DNA of 54,729 nucleotides from an uncultured Mycoplasma sp. (GTDB taxonomy: Bacteria > Bacillota_I > Bacilli_A > Mycoplasmatales > Mycoplasmoidaceae), in assembly GCA_949285105.1 (NCBI GenBank), contig CASDXH010000004.1, forward strand, positions 1 through 54,729. Reading direction: 5' to 3'. The notes under the pieces are model-generated. The model did not search any database and had not been told where the DNA came from. It saw only the letters and a program-made list of their open reading frames with translations. Below are positions 20,047 through 31,644 of the stretch, piece by piece (the stretch's first letter is position 1; each line of letters opens with the position of its first letter). Made by a program: the position numbers and the translations under genes.

Positions 20047-21858
20047 TTATTTGTAAACTTTTTTAATAAGAGAAATGTATTGTTTGATTAACTCCTCAAG
20101 AATTTTATAGCACTCTTCAAACGGTTCACTACTATATAAATCAATTCCCAATAACTTAATGGTGTCAATCGGAGAAATACTATTTCCTGATTCTAAGAAA
20201 GAAAAGTATTTATTTATAAATTCTTTATCCTGATTAAAAATCTTGTATCCTGATATTAGAGCAGGAATTTGACCTACTGCATATTTATAAACATAAAAAT
20301 TACCAACATAGAAATGACTAATTCTTAGTATTGTACTTAATGATTGAACATACTTAGCAGATCTTAATTTTTTAGGATTAGCACCAGCATATTTAACGTT
20401 CATATCGACATAAACATTTTCAATTTCTTTATAAGTTATAGGTTCTTTGTTTTTAATTCTTTCAACCATTTCATATTCAAAATTACTAAAAATAATTTGT
20501 CTTGTTGTTGTTGCAAAAAAACCTGTGATTAATTCATCTAAAATTTTGATTTTTATTTTATCATCATTTTCTTTTTGAAGTAAATGTAAACTTAATAAAA
20601 CTTCATTAGTGATTGAAGCTATTTCAGCATAAAATATTTCACACCCACAATGAACTGCTTGTTTCTTTCCAAAGTAATAAGAATGCATTGAATGACCAAG
20701 TTCATGAACTAATGTATATATAGATGATAAAGTTTTGTCAAAATTCATTGAAATGAAATATTTATCTAAACCTAGAGTTCCTCCAATTGAATAAGCTCCA
20801 CTATGTTTATTTTCCTTTGGGAGCCAAGATATTCATCTTTCTTCAAATGCTTTATTTATGACTTCTATGTATTCTTTACCATATACACCTAAAGCTTCTA
20901 TTGCAATTTTTTTAGCTTCCTCAATTGAGTAAATAGATTGTTTAACTGAAAGATCTAAAGATTTGTCTCAAGGTTCTACCTTATCTAATTTGAAAATTTT
21001 TTTTATGGCATTATCTCTTGCTCCATAAAATTTTTTATAGAGATTTTTATACTTTTCAACATTTTTATATATTGATAAAATAAGTTCCTTTGTAATTTCA
21101 TCATCCTGACATGTTGCATCAACATAATCTTCATAATTCCTTATTTTACAACTGGTATTCAAAGTTAAATAGTTATAGTATAGAAGTGTTGAAAGTAGAT
21201 TTCTATTCTTATAATAAGCATCATTAAAAGAATATCATGTATTTTTTCTTAAAGTTCTGTCGCTGGATTTAAGATAAAAAGTAACATCACTAATATTATT
21301 AATTTTTATATCTTTGTTATTTTTATCTTTCACACTATTGAATTTTATAGTCCCATCAACAAGAGTAGAGTAAACATCTTCATAACCATCTTCAATTTGT
21401 GAATATGAAGAAAGGATTTTTTCCTCCTTTAAGCTTAGTACGTGTTTTTGCTTTTTAAAGAAAATATTATAATCCCTTCTATATTCTTTTAATCTATCAT
21501 CTTTTAAATACTGTAAAATTTTCTTTTTATTTTTTATAACAATGTTAGAGCTATCTGAAGTAGATATTGAGAACTCATTTCAATCATTAGTAAGTTTTTG
21601 ACTTCAAGAGTTTCATTTATCATTTACTATATCTTCATTTAAATTATTACTGATATAGTTTGACAGTCTATTAGACAATTTTTCAAATTTTAAATTTTCT
21701 TTTTTTCAATTAACAAAATTTTCTAAGCTTGTATAAAAATTAGGATACAACTTTAGTAAGTAATCTTTTTGTTTTTTTCATTCATCATATAAAGTATCTA
21801 AGTTTTCTCCATTTAATAAACTATCTAAATCTCAATCATATTTGTTGTTTAAATTCAT
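20047..21858 (-). CDS. pepF: oligoendopeptidase F
   Basis: A 603-aa M3B metallopeptidase of the usual PepF length. The zinc site is LVHELGHSMHSYY, with the downstream Glu ligand in the EIASITNEVLL segment. The N-terminus NNKYDWDLDSLL is typical. It cleaves short peptides in the cytosol, which supplies amino acids in organisms that lack their biosynthesis. Many TGA Trp codons fragment it under the standard code; the ATG at 21858 has GGTGA upstream. Confidence 0.95.
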
Positions 21859-21934
21859 AAAATCACCATAAATTATGTTTACTTATAAGTATATATAAAT
21901 AAATCAATTAAATAAAAATAGTTTTAAAAAAAAT

Positions 21935-21954
21935 ATGCAACTAAAATGTTGCAT
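21935..21954 (-). terminator. terminator after the Asn/Gln-rich ABC-like gene
   Basis: ATGCAAC/GTTGCAT stem with a 6-base loop and TTTTTTTT on the minus strand, just after the stop at 21956. Confidence 0.8.
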
Positions 21955-21955
21955 A

Positions 21956-23848
21956 CTAATTTTCATATTCATTTTCTTCATACTCTGATTGTTCTTCATT
22001 TGCAGAAAAATTTCTTTTACTTCTGCTTGGACTTTGTAAATATTCTAATAAGAAACTATCTAATGACTCATGAACTTTTAAAATATCATTAACATTTTTA
22101 TCTAAAACCTTTTTCCCTTGATCTAAGCATATAACTCTATTAGCAAAAATCTTAGCATCTAAAATGTCTCAAGAACTAAAAATAACAATAGTAGATTTAT
22201 TTTGTGATAGGTCATTTAACAATGTAAATAAGTCAATCTTTCTATTTATTTCTAATTTAAGCTCTGTTAGAGGAATCAAAAGAACATGTTTTCCTATTAA
22301 TATGTCACATATTAAAATAAAAATTCTTCTTTCAACATCTGTTAATTGACTAATTACTTTTTTTAATACAGGTTTAAAATCAAAAATTTCAATTAATTTA
22401 TAAAATAGTGTCTCTGATACTATAACATCAATAGCATAAAAAACTTTTTTAAACAGTGACAGTGGAGTATCTCTTTTTTCTACTCCATATGAGAAATAAT
22501 CAGGACTTTCAAGTTGGTACAAAATGTCGCTTTTCTTGTTTATCATATCAAGATCATATTGTTTAAATTCTTTAGAATACATATCTATTCATTTTTGTTT
22601 TCTCTTTATATTAAAGTAAACATATCCACCATTTTTTTCATAACGTCTACTTAAAACATCAATTAAGGTTGTAGAAGTTTTGCTTTCATCAGAACTCAAT
22701 ACCATGACTCTATCTTTGGGATAAACATCAAAAGTAATATTATCAAGTTTCCCTAAATCTTTTCTTAATTGTTCTTTGTTAAAAGATAAGTTATAAATTT
22801 TATATTCTAAATCAGATTCAAGATTTTTATCTTGATTAAACAATACGTCATTATGGACATTAATTAGATTTTCCAAGTTATATTTGTCAGAATCTGGAAT
22901 GTCACTCTCAACGTAAGTTGTGCCATTAACATCATCTTCACTCATATAGACATCTTGGTTGTGTTCTAAACTTTGATCTGACTCAAAATCAAAATATTGT
23001 TCTTCGCTATTATTATAATCGTTTAAAAAATTATTTCCATTGTTGGTATCACTTACATCTAGTTCATAATCGATTTCTTCTTTGTTATAAAAATCATTAT
23101 TAGATGATTCATAATTTGCATCAACTGAAGCCCATTGAGTAAAACTGTTTTCCTCTTGATTGATAATGTTGCCATTTTGTTGTTCATTCAGATAATTCAA
23201 GTATTCATCAGTTAGCTTATAATACATTTTACCCATGTAAAATTTTTTAACTGTATTTTCAACACTTATACCCATATTATTCAATTCAATTAATGTATAT
23301 AAGTACATGTCATATCTTTTTTCGTCCGGAATAGTTCCATAGTAATCAATTCCTGACATACCATTTTTCTTTATATAATCCAATGAGTCTTTATTTAATA
23401 TTGGAGATCTATTCCTGTTTGCATCATATGGGTTGTTATAACTAAATATATTGTAGTTATTGTTATTGCGTTTTTGGTTGTAGATATATCTATTTTGCTG
23501 ATTAAAATTTTGCTGATGTGAAGCAGAACGATGATGATTAATTTTATATTGATGATTAATGTTGTGTGGCTGATGTAAATTATATTGGTGATTTGTATTT
23601 TGATAATTTCTATTTATATTATCTTTTTGCATGACATTATTAAGATTATAATTTGGTATGTCTTGTTGTTGAACTCTTACTGTGTGATTTTCTGTATACT
23701 GAAAACCTCTATTAGACTGAGCATTATTATTTTGCAGTCTCTTATTCTGATAATTAAAGTTAGACCCTTTATTAGAATTTCCATTATTCAAATTAGGACC
23801 ATTAAAGTTTTGATTATTAGGATTATTATTATTGAAATTGTTATTCAT
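21956..23848 (-). CDS. Asn/Gln-rich protein with a degenerate ABC-ATPase-like domain, 630 aa
   Basis: This is one continuous frame once TGA is read as Trp at the KRKQKWIDMYSKEF junction. Residues 1-150 are a prion-like Asn/Gln/His/Tyr-rich region. A short folded segment follows (about 155-225), then an acidic Asp/Glu/Asn-rich linker. From about residue 350 the order of elements follows an ABC ATPase: NITFDVYPKDRVMVL, a P-loop position reading SSDESKTSTTL, a signature position reading QLTDVERRIFILICDILIG, a Walker B-like VLLIPLTEL and a STIVIFSS switch region. The catalytic Gly, the Walker B Asp and Glu and the switch His are missing, so ATP hydrolysis is unlikely. I infer a structural protein. 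No signal peptide is present. Confidence 0.7.
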
Positions 23849-23937
23849 ATATATTCCTTAATAAATGATTACTTGTATAATTCTATCATTAAAAAAATAG
23901 TTTAATTTTAATAAAACATTTTATGAATCAAATAAAA

Positions 23938-23962
23938 AACAAAAACCATTAAGGTTTTTGTT
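23938..23962 (-). terminator. terminator after the membrane-anchored protein gene
   Basis: AACAAAAACC/GGTTTTTGTT stem with a 5-base loop, with a T run continuing on the minus strand. It separates this gene from the Asn/Gln-rich gene. Confidence 0.8.
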
Positions 23963-23966
23963 AAGA

Positions 23967-25124
23967 TTACATTTTTCTAGCATTTCTAATTTTTCTAGTG
24001 AATAATGAAACAACATATATAGAACTTGAAACAACAACACCAGCAGCAATAATTGATGCAACAATAATAACTGTTTCTCTAGTAGTAATATTTGAACTTG
24101 GTTGGAAACCAGAGATCGAGAAGTTTTTTTCCATCTTTCTATCAAGGTAAGCTTTTCCGGTTTGGTCTGTATTCACACTTTGTCCAACTTTGATTGAATT
24201 ATAAATGTTTTGATCAACTTCCCAATTAAAGTTAACACTATATTTAACACTTCCGCTTCTAGCATCATCTTGTCTATTTAAAACTTCTTTCATTTGTGGA
24301 TCTGTTTTTGCAGTTACAGTATTTACTGTGTCTTGATTTCTAAAATCAGTCACAAAAGTTGGATAATTTGCCAAATCATTATCAGTTAAATCTGGAACTT
24401 TCTTTTTGAACTCTTCACCGTTAGGAGTTAAAACACCGCTTGATGAACTTGATGATAAACTAGAACCAAATCCTGAAAGCATCACATAATCTGTATAAAA
24501 TATAGCTTGTGAAGTTCTGTTGTAAGTTGTAATTTTAATAAATAAAATACCAAGAGAATTTAATAAATTTTCAGATATATCTGTTTGTTCCATTTTATTG
24601 AATGAACTCAAGTTAGTAGTAACATTTTCATTCTTTAATTTATCAGCTTTTGATAAAACTTCTATTTTTGGTCTCTTAATAACATCACCAGTTATACCCA
24701 CTACTTGGTCTGTAAAAGTGAATAAGTTCAAAAGACCATTTGTAGGAAGATTATTTGGATTGATTATTTGTTGATCGCTACCATATCCAACATTAACATC
24801 AGATTGTTTACCACTATATATAGCATCGATTTGCTGTCTTTCAGCATCAGTTGTAGCATCAGCAGCGGTTTTTATTCTAAAACGAGAAATGTAAGGTTGG
24901 TTTGCTTGGTCATCAGTTTCAGATGCATCAGCATTTGGTTTGGTTTCAGCCATTAAACTATTTTTCACAGTTAGCGAATCTTTTTCTGGGTCAGTGATGT
25001 TTATTGTCAAACTAGTATTTTTGAAAGATTTTGTTTCTGCAATAAGAGGAGAAATTACCATAAATGAACTAAGAGCGCCAAAGCACACTAAAGTTTTCTT
25101 TAAGTTTTTACTAATTTTTTTCAT
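23967..25124 (-). CDS. secreted, C-terminally anchored membrane protein, 385 aa
   Basis: It has an N-terminal signal peptide (MKKISKNLKKTLVCFGALSS, with a likely cut after a PLIAE-type site). A polar ectodomain of about 320 residues contains a Ser run (SSLSSSSSSG). One strong membrane helix lies near the C-terminus (TVIIVASIIAAGVVVSSSIY), followed by a short basic tail RKIRNARKM. This gives an N-out, C-in surface protein. Unusually for this window it contains no TGA codons and is rich in Thr, Asp and Gln. ATG 25124 has AGAGGTG upstream; a GTG two codons earlier is less likely. No known domain was recognised. Confidence 0.8.
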   Translation of the reverse strand: MKKISKNLKKTLVCFGALSSFMVISPLIAETKSFKNTSLTINITDPEKDSLTVKNSLMAETKPNADASETDDQANQPYISRFRIKTAADATTDAERQQIDAIYSGKQSDVNVGYGSDQQIINPNNLPTNGLLNLFTFTDQVVGITGDVIKRPKIEVLSKADKLKNENVTTNLSSFNKMEQTDISENLLNSLGILFIKITTYNRTSQAIFYTDYVMLSGFGSSLSSSSSSGVLTPNGEEFKKKVPDLTDNDLANYPTFVTDFRNQDTVNTVTAKTDPQMKEVLNRQDDARSGSVKYSVNFNWEVDQNIYNSIKVGQSVNTDQTGKAYLDRKMEKNFSISGFQPSSNITTRETVIIVASIIAAGVVVSSSIYVVSLFTRKIRNARKM

Positions 25125-25217
25125 ATTCACCTCTATATATTAAATACCTATTTTAATAACTATAATTTTAAGAAAAAAAAGAATCGATTTCAACTTTCAA
25201 TGTTATAATAATCTTCA

Positions 25218-26594
25218 TTATTCTTCATCATCCCCTAGACTATCAAATATAGAAAAGTTTTCATTGTTTATTTTTCTGTATGTATCTTCATAAGTATCTT
25301 TTTTATTTTCCTGATTACTTATTACTTGTTCATACCGTTGATTTTCATAACCTTGTTCATATTCATCATAGTACTTAGTATATTGCCCGTCTTGTTGATA
25401 ATAATCATATTCATTGTAGTAATTTTCATCATAACTACCTTCTTGATAGTAATTTGCTTCTTGTTGTTTCTCACTATCAAGATTTATTTCATATAGTCTA
25501 TCATCATTGATATCAGTTATATTGTCTTCTGGAGAAATAAACTGTTCGTTGTACTGAACATCTTGTTGCGCCATATCATTTTCTTGATGAACATCTTTTT
25601 GATTTAACTTATTATCAATGGAATCTGATTTTTCAGCTGTGTGCTTTTGTTCTAAATTCTGATTAACTTTATTTGATTCATCATATACATACTGATGATC
25701 TTCAAAATGTTCTTGATTATATTCAGAGTTTTCCATTTGTTCACTTCATTCTAATCTGTATTCTTTGCCATTGTGTTTAACAAAATCTTTTCTTTTAAAA
25801 ATTGTGTACTCTTCAGTTTCTTCATTCAAAAAGTAAACATTTAATTCATTAAAGCAAGCAATAAATTCTTCTATCTTTTGTTTTAATGAATTTTTTCCAT
25901 TTGCTAATAGTTCATTAATAATAAAGAGAGCATGATGAACAAAAAGCTTTATAGTATAAAAGTTTAGATTTAAATACTTACTAGCAATTTGGTGTTTGAT
26001 TAGATTTTGGTTACCTTTATTATTTAATAAAAATAACATATCTTTTAAATCTAAATAAAGTTGACAATAGTGTACAAACACCCTAAATAAAATATAGTAA
26101 TTTGGATTATTTTTTAATTCATCAAACAAGTTTCTGAATGAATTAAAAAAATAATTAAATTGCAAAAGTTTAAAACTTGAAAATTTTTGATAAGCAAAAT
26201 TTTCTGCTGCTTCATCATTTTCAGTTTTGTTTGCCTGACTTCACTTTTCTACCTTAAACACCATGTCAAAAGGAATACTACATTTTGAAAAGTTGTAAGC
26301 AATGTTTAACAAGATATTTTTTAAATGATAGCCATTATAAATTAAAGGGATGTTCAATTTATTTGCATAATCAAAAAAAGAAGCATAAACACTATCATTA
26401 TAATTAATGTTAAATTCATTAGAATTAAAAATTCCACTATCCAACTTAACTAATAAACTAGAATCAATATAGATATTGTTAAAATCCATTTGACTAAATC
26501 TATATAATAATTCATTTTTATTTAGATAAATTTTATTATCTATAAAATCATCACTATAGATTATTCAATCCAAACCATTTAGTATTTTTTCCAT
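25218..26594 (-). CDS. protein with a Glu/Gln/Tyr-rich acidic tail, 458 aa
   Basis: This is one frame of 459 codons with internal TGA Trp codons (VEKWSQANK, YRLEWSEQ). The N-terminal 280 residues are Asn/Phe/Leu/Tyr-rich and mostly helical, with no recognised domain. The C-terminal 170 residues are low-complexity and strongly acidic, rich in Glu, Gln, Asp and Tyr (for example YDENYYNEYDYYQQDGQY), ending SLGDDEE. No signal peptide is present. The composition resembles cytoskeletal or tip-organelle proteins of mycoplasmas, but that is inference from composition only. It is upstream of the secreted anchored protein by about 90 bases. Confidence 0.7.
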
Positions 26595-26650
26595 AAATGT
26601 TACCAATGTTAATTTTACTATTTTCTATAGTAATAATAAAGTGTAAACAA

Positions 26651-26675
26651 AAACTTCTCCATCAAAGAGAAGTTT
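26651..26675 (-). terminator. terminator after the phosphodiesterase gene
   Basis: AAACTTCTC/GAGAAGTTT stem with a 7-base loop, followed by TTGTTT on the minus strand. Confidence 0.8.
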
Positions 26676-26682
26676 AAGTTTG

Positions 26683-27471
26683 TTATTCATAAATAATTAT
26701 ATTTTTTAAATAGGTTGGTTTATTAGTTTTATCATCTATTGATAAGACAACAGCACAGAATTGATATAAACCTTTTTGTTCTTCAAGTCTAAATCTATCA
26801 GACTCACCCTTAAACATAGTTATTATAGAATCTGGTTTTGCACCAATTACACCATACATTGGACCAGTCATTCCAACATCAGTTATATATGCTGTATTAT
26901 TATAAATTTTATGATCATTTGTTTGTACATGAGTGTGAGTGCCAAAAATAGCTGAAACTCTGTTTTTAAAATTTAAAAAGAATGCATTTTTTTCACTTGT
27001 TGTTTCAGAATGGAAATCAACAATGTGGACATCTCAATCTTTCTTTCTAAGAATCTCATTCATTTTAATGAATGGGTTAGTTTGTCTTTCTTTAAAATGA
27101 ACAGTAGTTCCAAGAAGATTAGTAATTCTTATTTTTTTACCCTTAACATTAACAAGTTTTGTTCCAATACCATGTTTACTAATTTCTTCTGTATCAACAA
27201 TATTTGCTGGTCTTATTATGTTACTTTTAGTGTCTAATATATGAATTATTTCTTCTTTGTGCCATGTATGATTTCCCATTGTAAAAAAATCAATTCCATA
27301 ACTCACAAGTTCATTATAGTCATTTCAATTAAGACCACGTGCTAATGTAGTGTTTTCAGCATTAGCAATTGTAAAATCAATTTTATATTTTTTTTTGATT
27401 TTATCTAATTCTGCATTTATTGCTTTTTTACCAACTTCACCAAAAATATCTCCAATAAATAAGATATTCAT
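26683..27471 (-). CDS. YmdB-family metallophosphoesterase
   Basis: A 262-aa member of the TIGR00282/YmdB family. Dimetal motifs are NILFIGDIFGEVGKKAI, IANAENTTLARGL, TMGNHTWHK, and THTHVQTND with TDVGMTGPMYGVIG near the C-terminus. B. subtilis YmdB is a cyclic-nucleotide phosphodiesterase that affects biofilm and motility gene expression; the role in mollicutes is not settled. Length and motif spacing are normal. Confidence 0.9.
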
Positions 27472-27520
27472 TTTTTATTCCAACTTTCTAAGCGTAAACG
27501 CAAATTTATTATAAAGCATA

Positions 27521-29716
27521 TTAACTGCTTTTTTTAGATAGACTTTTATGTTTTTTTAATATTGTTTTTGTACCATAAGGATATTTAAATGTTATATCAA
27601 CATAATCATTTGTTATTCCAACAACCACACCAGATCCAAACTTTTGATGATTAACTACATCACCAATTGAAAACTCAACATCTTGGTCGTGCAAATTATC
27701 TTCCAGATTAATTTGTTTATCTTTTAACTGATTAAAATAGTAGCTATCTATAGAGTTATTGTCTGTTGGTAAATAATCTTTTACATACTTTTCAATGTAT
27801 TCATTTTTTATAAAATCTCTAACAAATCTACTAGGCATTTTTCTCTGTTGAGAATCATTCATGAATGCCACTCCTCTTGAGTTAGCTATGAATAAATTTT
27901 GTTGTGCCCTTGTCATTGCAACATAAGCAATTCTTCTCTCTTCATCAATCGCATCACTATCAATAGATTTATATGAAGGAAAAAATCCATCATTAAATTC
28001 GATAATAAAAACATTTTTAAATTCCAAACCTTTTGATAAATGAACTGTCATTAAAACAATACAATCTTGATTTTGTTTTGATTCTTCATCAACACTTGTA
28101 TATAAACTTATTTCTTGCAAATATTCTGTAATTGTTGAATTTGGGTTTTTGAATTCAAATTGTGCTAAAGCATTTTTTAACTCTTCAATGTTTTCTAACC
28201 TATTTTCTTCCTGGTCTTCAATTAGTTCTTTTCTATAACCTGTATTGTCTAAAACAAAATCAAGCATTTCAGTTAGTGAGTTAAATTTTTTAGTTCTAAA
28301 TTCTTCTATTAACTGAACAAAATCAAGACATGCATTTATTGCTTGTTTTGACAAATCTATTTCTTCAACTCTTTTAAAAGCATCAAATAAATTAATTTTG
28401 TTAAGATATGCAAATGTTTTAATTTTTGTTAAAGATTGTTCTGATATCTTTCTCCTTGGAGTGTTATAAATTCTCGACAAAGAAAGCTCATCATTATTGC
28501 TAATTAATTTCAAATAAGCTATGGCATCTTTAATTTCTTTTCTTTGATAGAATTTAAAACCACCAAAAATAAAATATGGTAAACCACTATGAACAAGTTC
28601 TTGTTCAATATTTCTTGATAAGAAATTACTTCTATATAAAATAGCTATATCTTTATATTTATATCCTTGTCTTAATAGTTCTTTTATTTTTCTTATAACT
28701 CATTTAGATTCTTGTTCTGGACTTTCTGCTTCATAGTAAACAACATTATTACCATCTTCATTTTCTGTATACAGACTTTTCTTTATTCTATTTCTATTTT
28801 TTTCAATTAGCTGGTTAGAAACAGATAGAATCTTCTTTGTTGAACGATAGTTTTTATCTAAAATAATAAGTTCAACATCATTGAATTCTTTTTTAAAATC
28901 ATCAAAAATTTCTTTGTAAGCGCCTCTTCAAGAATAGATCATTTGGTCTGGATCACCGACAACAAAAATATTGCTTCTAGTTTTGTTTAATAATTTAATA
29001 AGTTCATATTGATCTGGATTTGTATCTTGAAACTCATCAACTAATATGTAGTCAAAACGATTTTGTCATTTTGTTCTAATATCAGTTTTTGTTTCTAAAA
29101 TTTGTTTTGCAAATTTTATTAAGTCATCAAAATCTAACAAATTATTATTGACAAGGTATTGTTGATAATCTTTATAAACAACTGTAACTACATATTTCTT
29201 TTTGTTTTCAAAGTCATCTTCGATAATGTTTACTAACTCTTCCATTGCCTCTTCTGTTGAAATATTTAATGACTTTAAATTATTAATATTGTTTAAACAA
29301 TTTTGAAAAGAAATAATTGATTTGTCAATTTGTCTTTTAGCATATATTTCTCTAACTATTGATAATTGATCATCCTCATCAATTATTGAAAAATCATTAT
29401 TTCTTCCAAGACAACTTATTTCTTCTCTTAAGATTCTTAAACAAATACTATGGAATGTACCAATATAGTTTAGGTTAACATTATTTATTAATAGATTAAT
29501 TCTTTTTTTCATTTCATTAGCTGCTTTATTTGTAAAAGTAAAAGCTAATATCTTCTTAGGATTTAATCCTAATTCAGATATTAGATAAGCAATTCTATAA
29601 ACTAAAACAGCTGTTTTACCACTACCAGCTCCCGCCACTACCATTGTTGAACCAAGATTAGAAGTAGCGGCTTTTTTTTGATCATCATTTAATCTATTTA
29701 ATAATTCTTTATCCAT
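27521..29716 (-). CDS. pcrA: ATP-dependent DNA helicase PcrA/UvrD
   Basis: A 731-aa superfamily I 3'-5' helicase. It has the Q motif [10 protein letters not shown]-loop [10 protein letters not shown], motif Ia AFTFTNKAA, motif [25 protein letters not shown], motif [10 protein letters not shown], motif [11 protein letters not shown] and motif VI VAMTRAQ. A Tudor-like C-terminal end ([17 protein letters not shown]) is typical of PcrA and of RNA polymerase binding. It acts in repair and replication restart. Its ATG overlaps the RDD gene stop by one base. Confidence 0.95.
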
Positions 29717-30474
29717 TATGAATCTCCAATAGTTTCAATTGCGTCTGGTACAATCTCACCAGGTAAACCGTATTTAATATTAACACCACTATTGTTTTTG
29801 TAATTCATTTTTTTAGATGGGTCATCAGAATTAACATCTATCATTTTAATAACTACTGTATTACTAAAATAGTCATTTAACGATCTTTTTCTTGACGTAA
29901 ATATAATGTTAAAAATGATTACCAAAGAAATAATTGAACTAACAGATCACAATGTTGTCATAATGCTAGATATTATCTTTATTGGAGTGTTGTCTAAATT
30001 ATCATATCAATTTCTATTATATAAAGATAAAAAGAAAGAGGTTGCATCACTATTTGGGTAGTAACTTACAGTTATGATTCCAACAAATATTAAAATTATT
30101 GCTGGCATAACTCATAAAAATAATTCTCTTTTAAACAACTGTAGCAAAAACATTCAATTAATATTTTTTAACCATTTTTTCACATATAGATTTTTTAGTA
30201 AAACACTATAAATACGAATTTTAAATAACCAACTAAAAAATGTGTATCCGCTTGAAATGAAAGGGATGATACAAAAGTATATAAATAAGAAAACAAAAAC
30301 TAATAAACTATAAACCAAAAACTTTAAACCAATAATTTCGCCATTAAAAAATAAAAAAGCTAAACCAACAAGTAAACCCACCACAAGAACATAATCAAAA
30401 AATTTACTTAGTAATCTACTTACAGCACTTGCAAGGTTATATCTGGATGTAGCTTTTTTATTTTCTATTTTCAT
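29716..30474 (-). CDS. RDD-family membrane protein
   Basis: A 252-aa protein with an N-terminal RDD-like pattern (Arg near LASAVSRLLSKFFDYVL, with Asp inside the first helix). About four to five membrane helices can be read, including LVVGLLVGLAFLFF, LKFLVYSLLVFVFLFIYF, WVMPAIILIFVGIITVSYY and one before VIIFNIIF. The C-terminal 60 residues are cytosolic and polar. Function is unknown; some RDD proteins are transporters. It sits between the glycosyltransferase and pcrA with overlapping ends. Confidence 0.7.
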
Positions 30475-31439
30475 TATTTCCCCATACTAGTAAAAACTTT
30501 TTTTACAAAATTGTAATTTGGCTTGAATTCTTTAATATATTCATAAATTCTTTTGTTGTTTAAAAGACTTATGTATTTATTTGACTTGAAATTAGAATCC
30601 AACTTTTCAATTAAATCATAAGCGTTCTTAATTGAAATCGAAACAATTTTCTCATTTTCGTATGAAGCAAACATTTTAGATAAAAACTCAAAAAGAATTA
30701 AGATTGGCAACCATGTGTAATATGCATCTTTTTTATCGTCTGAACTATTACAATTATTAATTTTTTCTTTTAGAATTTCAGCTGATTCTAAAATGTTATA
30801 TAAGTTGTAATCATAGAATTCATTATTTTCTCTCTTTCAAAAAACTAATATTTTATTGATAATTGCAGCCTCTTTATAATTTTCTAAAACATCAAAAATG
30901 AATAAGGAGAAATAACTTTTAAATTGAATAAATTCTATTTTTTCAGACAATAAAAATTTAGTTCTAAACAATTTATCTTTAATTGTTAATTTAGTATTTA
31001 CCAGGTTTAAAAAATTTTCAGGATAATTACCATTATTTATTGTTCTTATATCGTCACTTTTTCCATTTAAATCAAGTTCGCTATTTGCAAATGAGATTCA
31101 ATCATAGTTTCTTTTTTCATCAATGTTTTCTTTAAGCCATTTAATAAAATTTGGATCAAAAATACATCTTGATTCAGCAAAATAAACGTAACTGCCTTTA
31201 ATCTTATTTAAGGCAAAATTGTAAGCGAAAGATCTACCAAAATTTTCCATAAATTTAATAATTTTGATTCTTTTGTCACTCAAATCATATTTACGCAAAC
31301 AATCGTGTATTTCTTCAGAAGTGCAATCTTCAATAAATACAATTTCAAAATTATTGTCTGTTTGATTAAATAAACTATCAAGAGATTCTTTTAGAAATTT
31401 AGAATCTTTATACAAGTAATATAAAATTGTAATTTTCAT
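30474..31439 (-). CDS. family 2 glycosyltransferase
   Basis: A 321-aa protein. The first 110 residues are a GT-A fold: MKITILYYLYKDSKFLKESL, FEIVFIEDCTSEEI and the segment FAYNFALNKIKGSYVYFAES. The usual metal-binding DxD is not intact (the site reads AESRCIFD), so activity is uncertain. The rest is helical and Asn/Lys/Phe-rich with no membrane segment. A role in surface glycolipid or capsule synthesis would be usual for the family. It is the first gene of a GT-RDD-pcrA run. Confidence 0.75.
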
Positions 31440-31607
31440 ACATTGCTTCCTTCCATAAGTGATATAAATAATTATAAATTAATAACAAAATAGAATATTA
31501 ACAAATTGAGCAAGTTAGTAAATATTAAAAACTTAAATAAACATAAATAATTTCTGAATGTTTTTCTTAGGAAAAATATTATATATAAATTTAACAGAAT
31601 ATAAAAG

Positions 31608-31613
31608 TATAAT
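31608..31613 (+). promoter_or_regulatory. -10 box for pfkA
   Basis: TATAAT lies 31 bases before the pfkA ATG, with an AGGAG ribosome site between. No good -35 box is visible, which is common in mycoplasmas. Confidence 0.45.
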
Positions 31614-31644
31614 CATAAAAGAGTTATTTTAGGAGATTTATAAA

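Noticed and set aside
21956-23848. Two separate genes split at 22583-22591
   Set aside because: The intervening TGA is read as Trp in this organism and the frame is continuous, so it is one gene.
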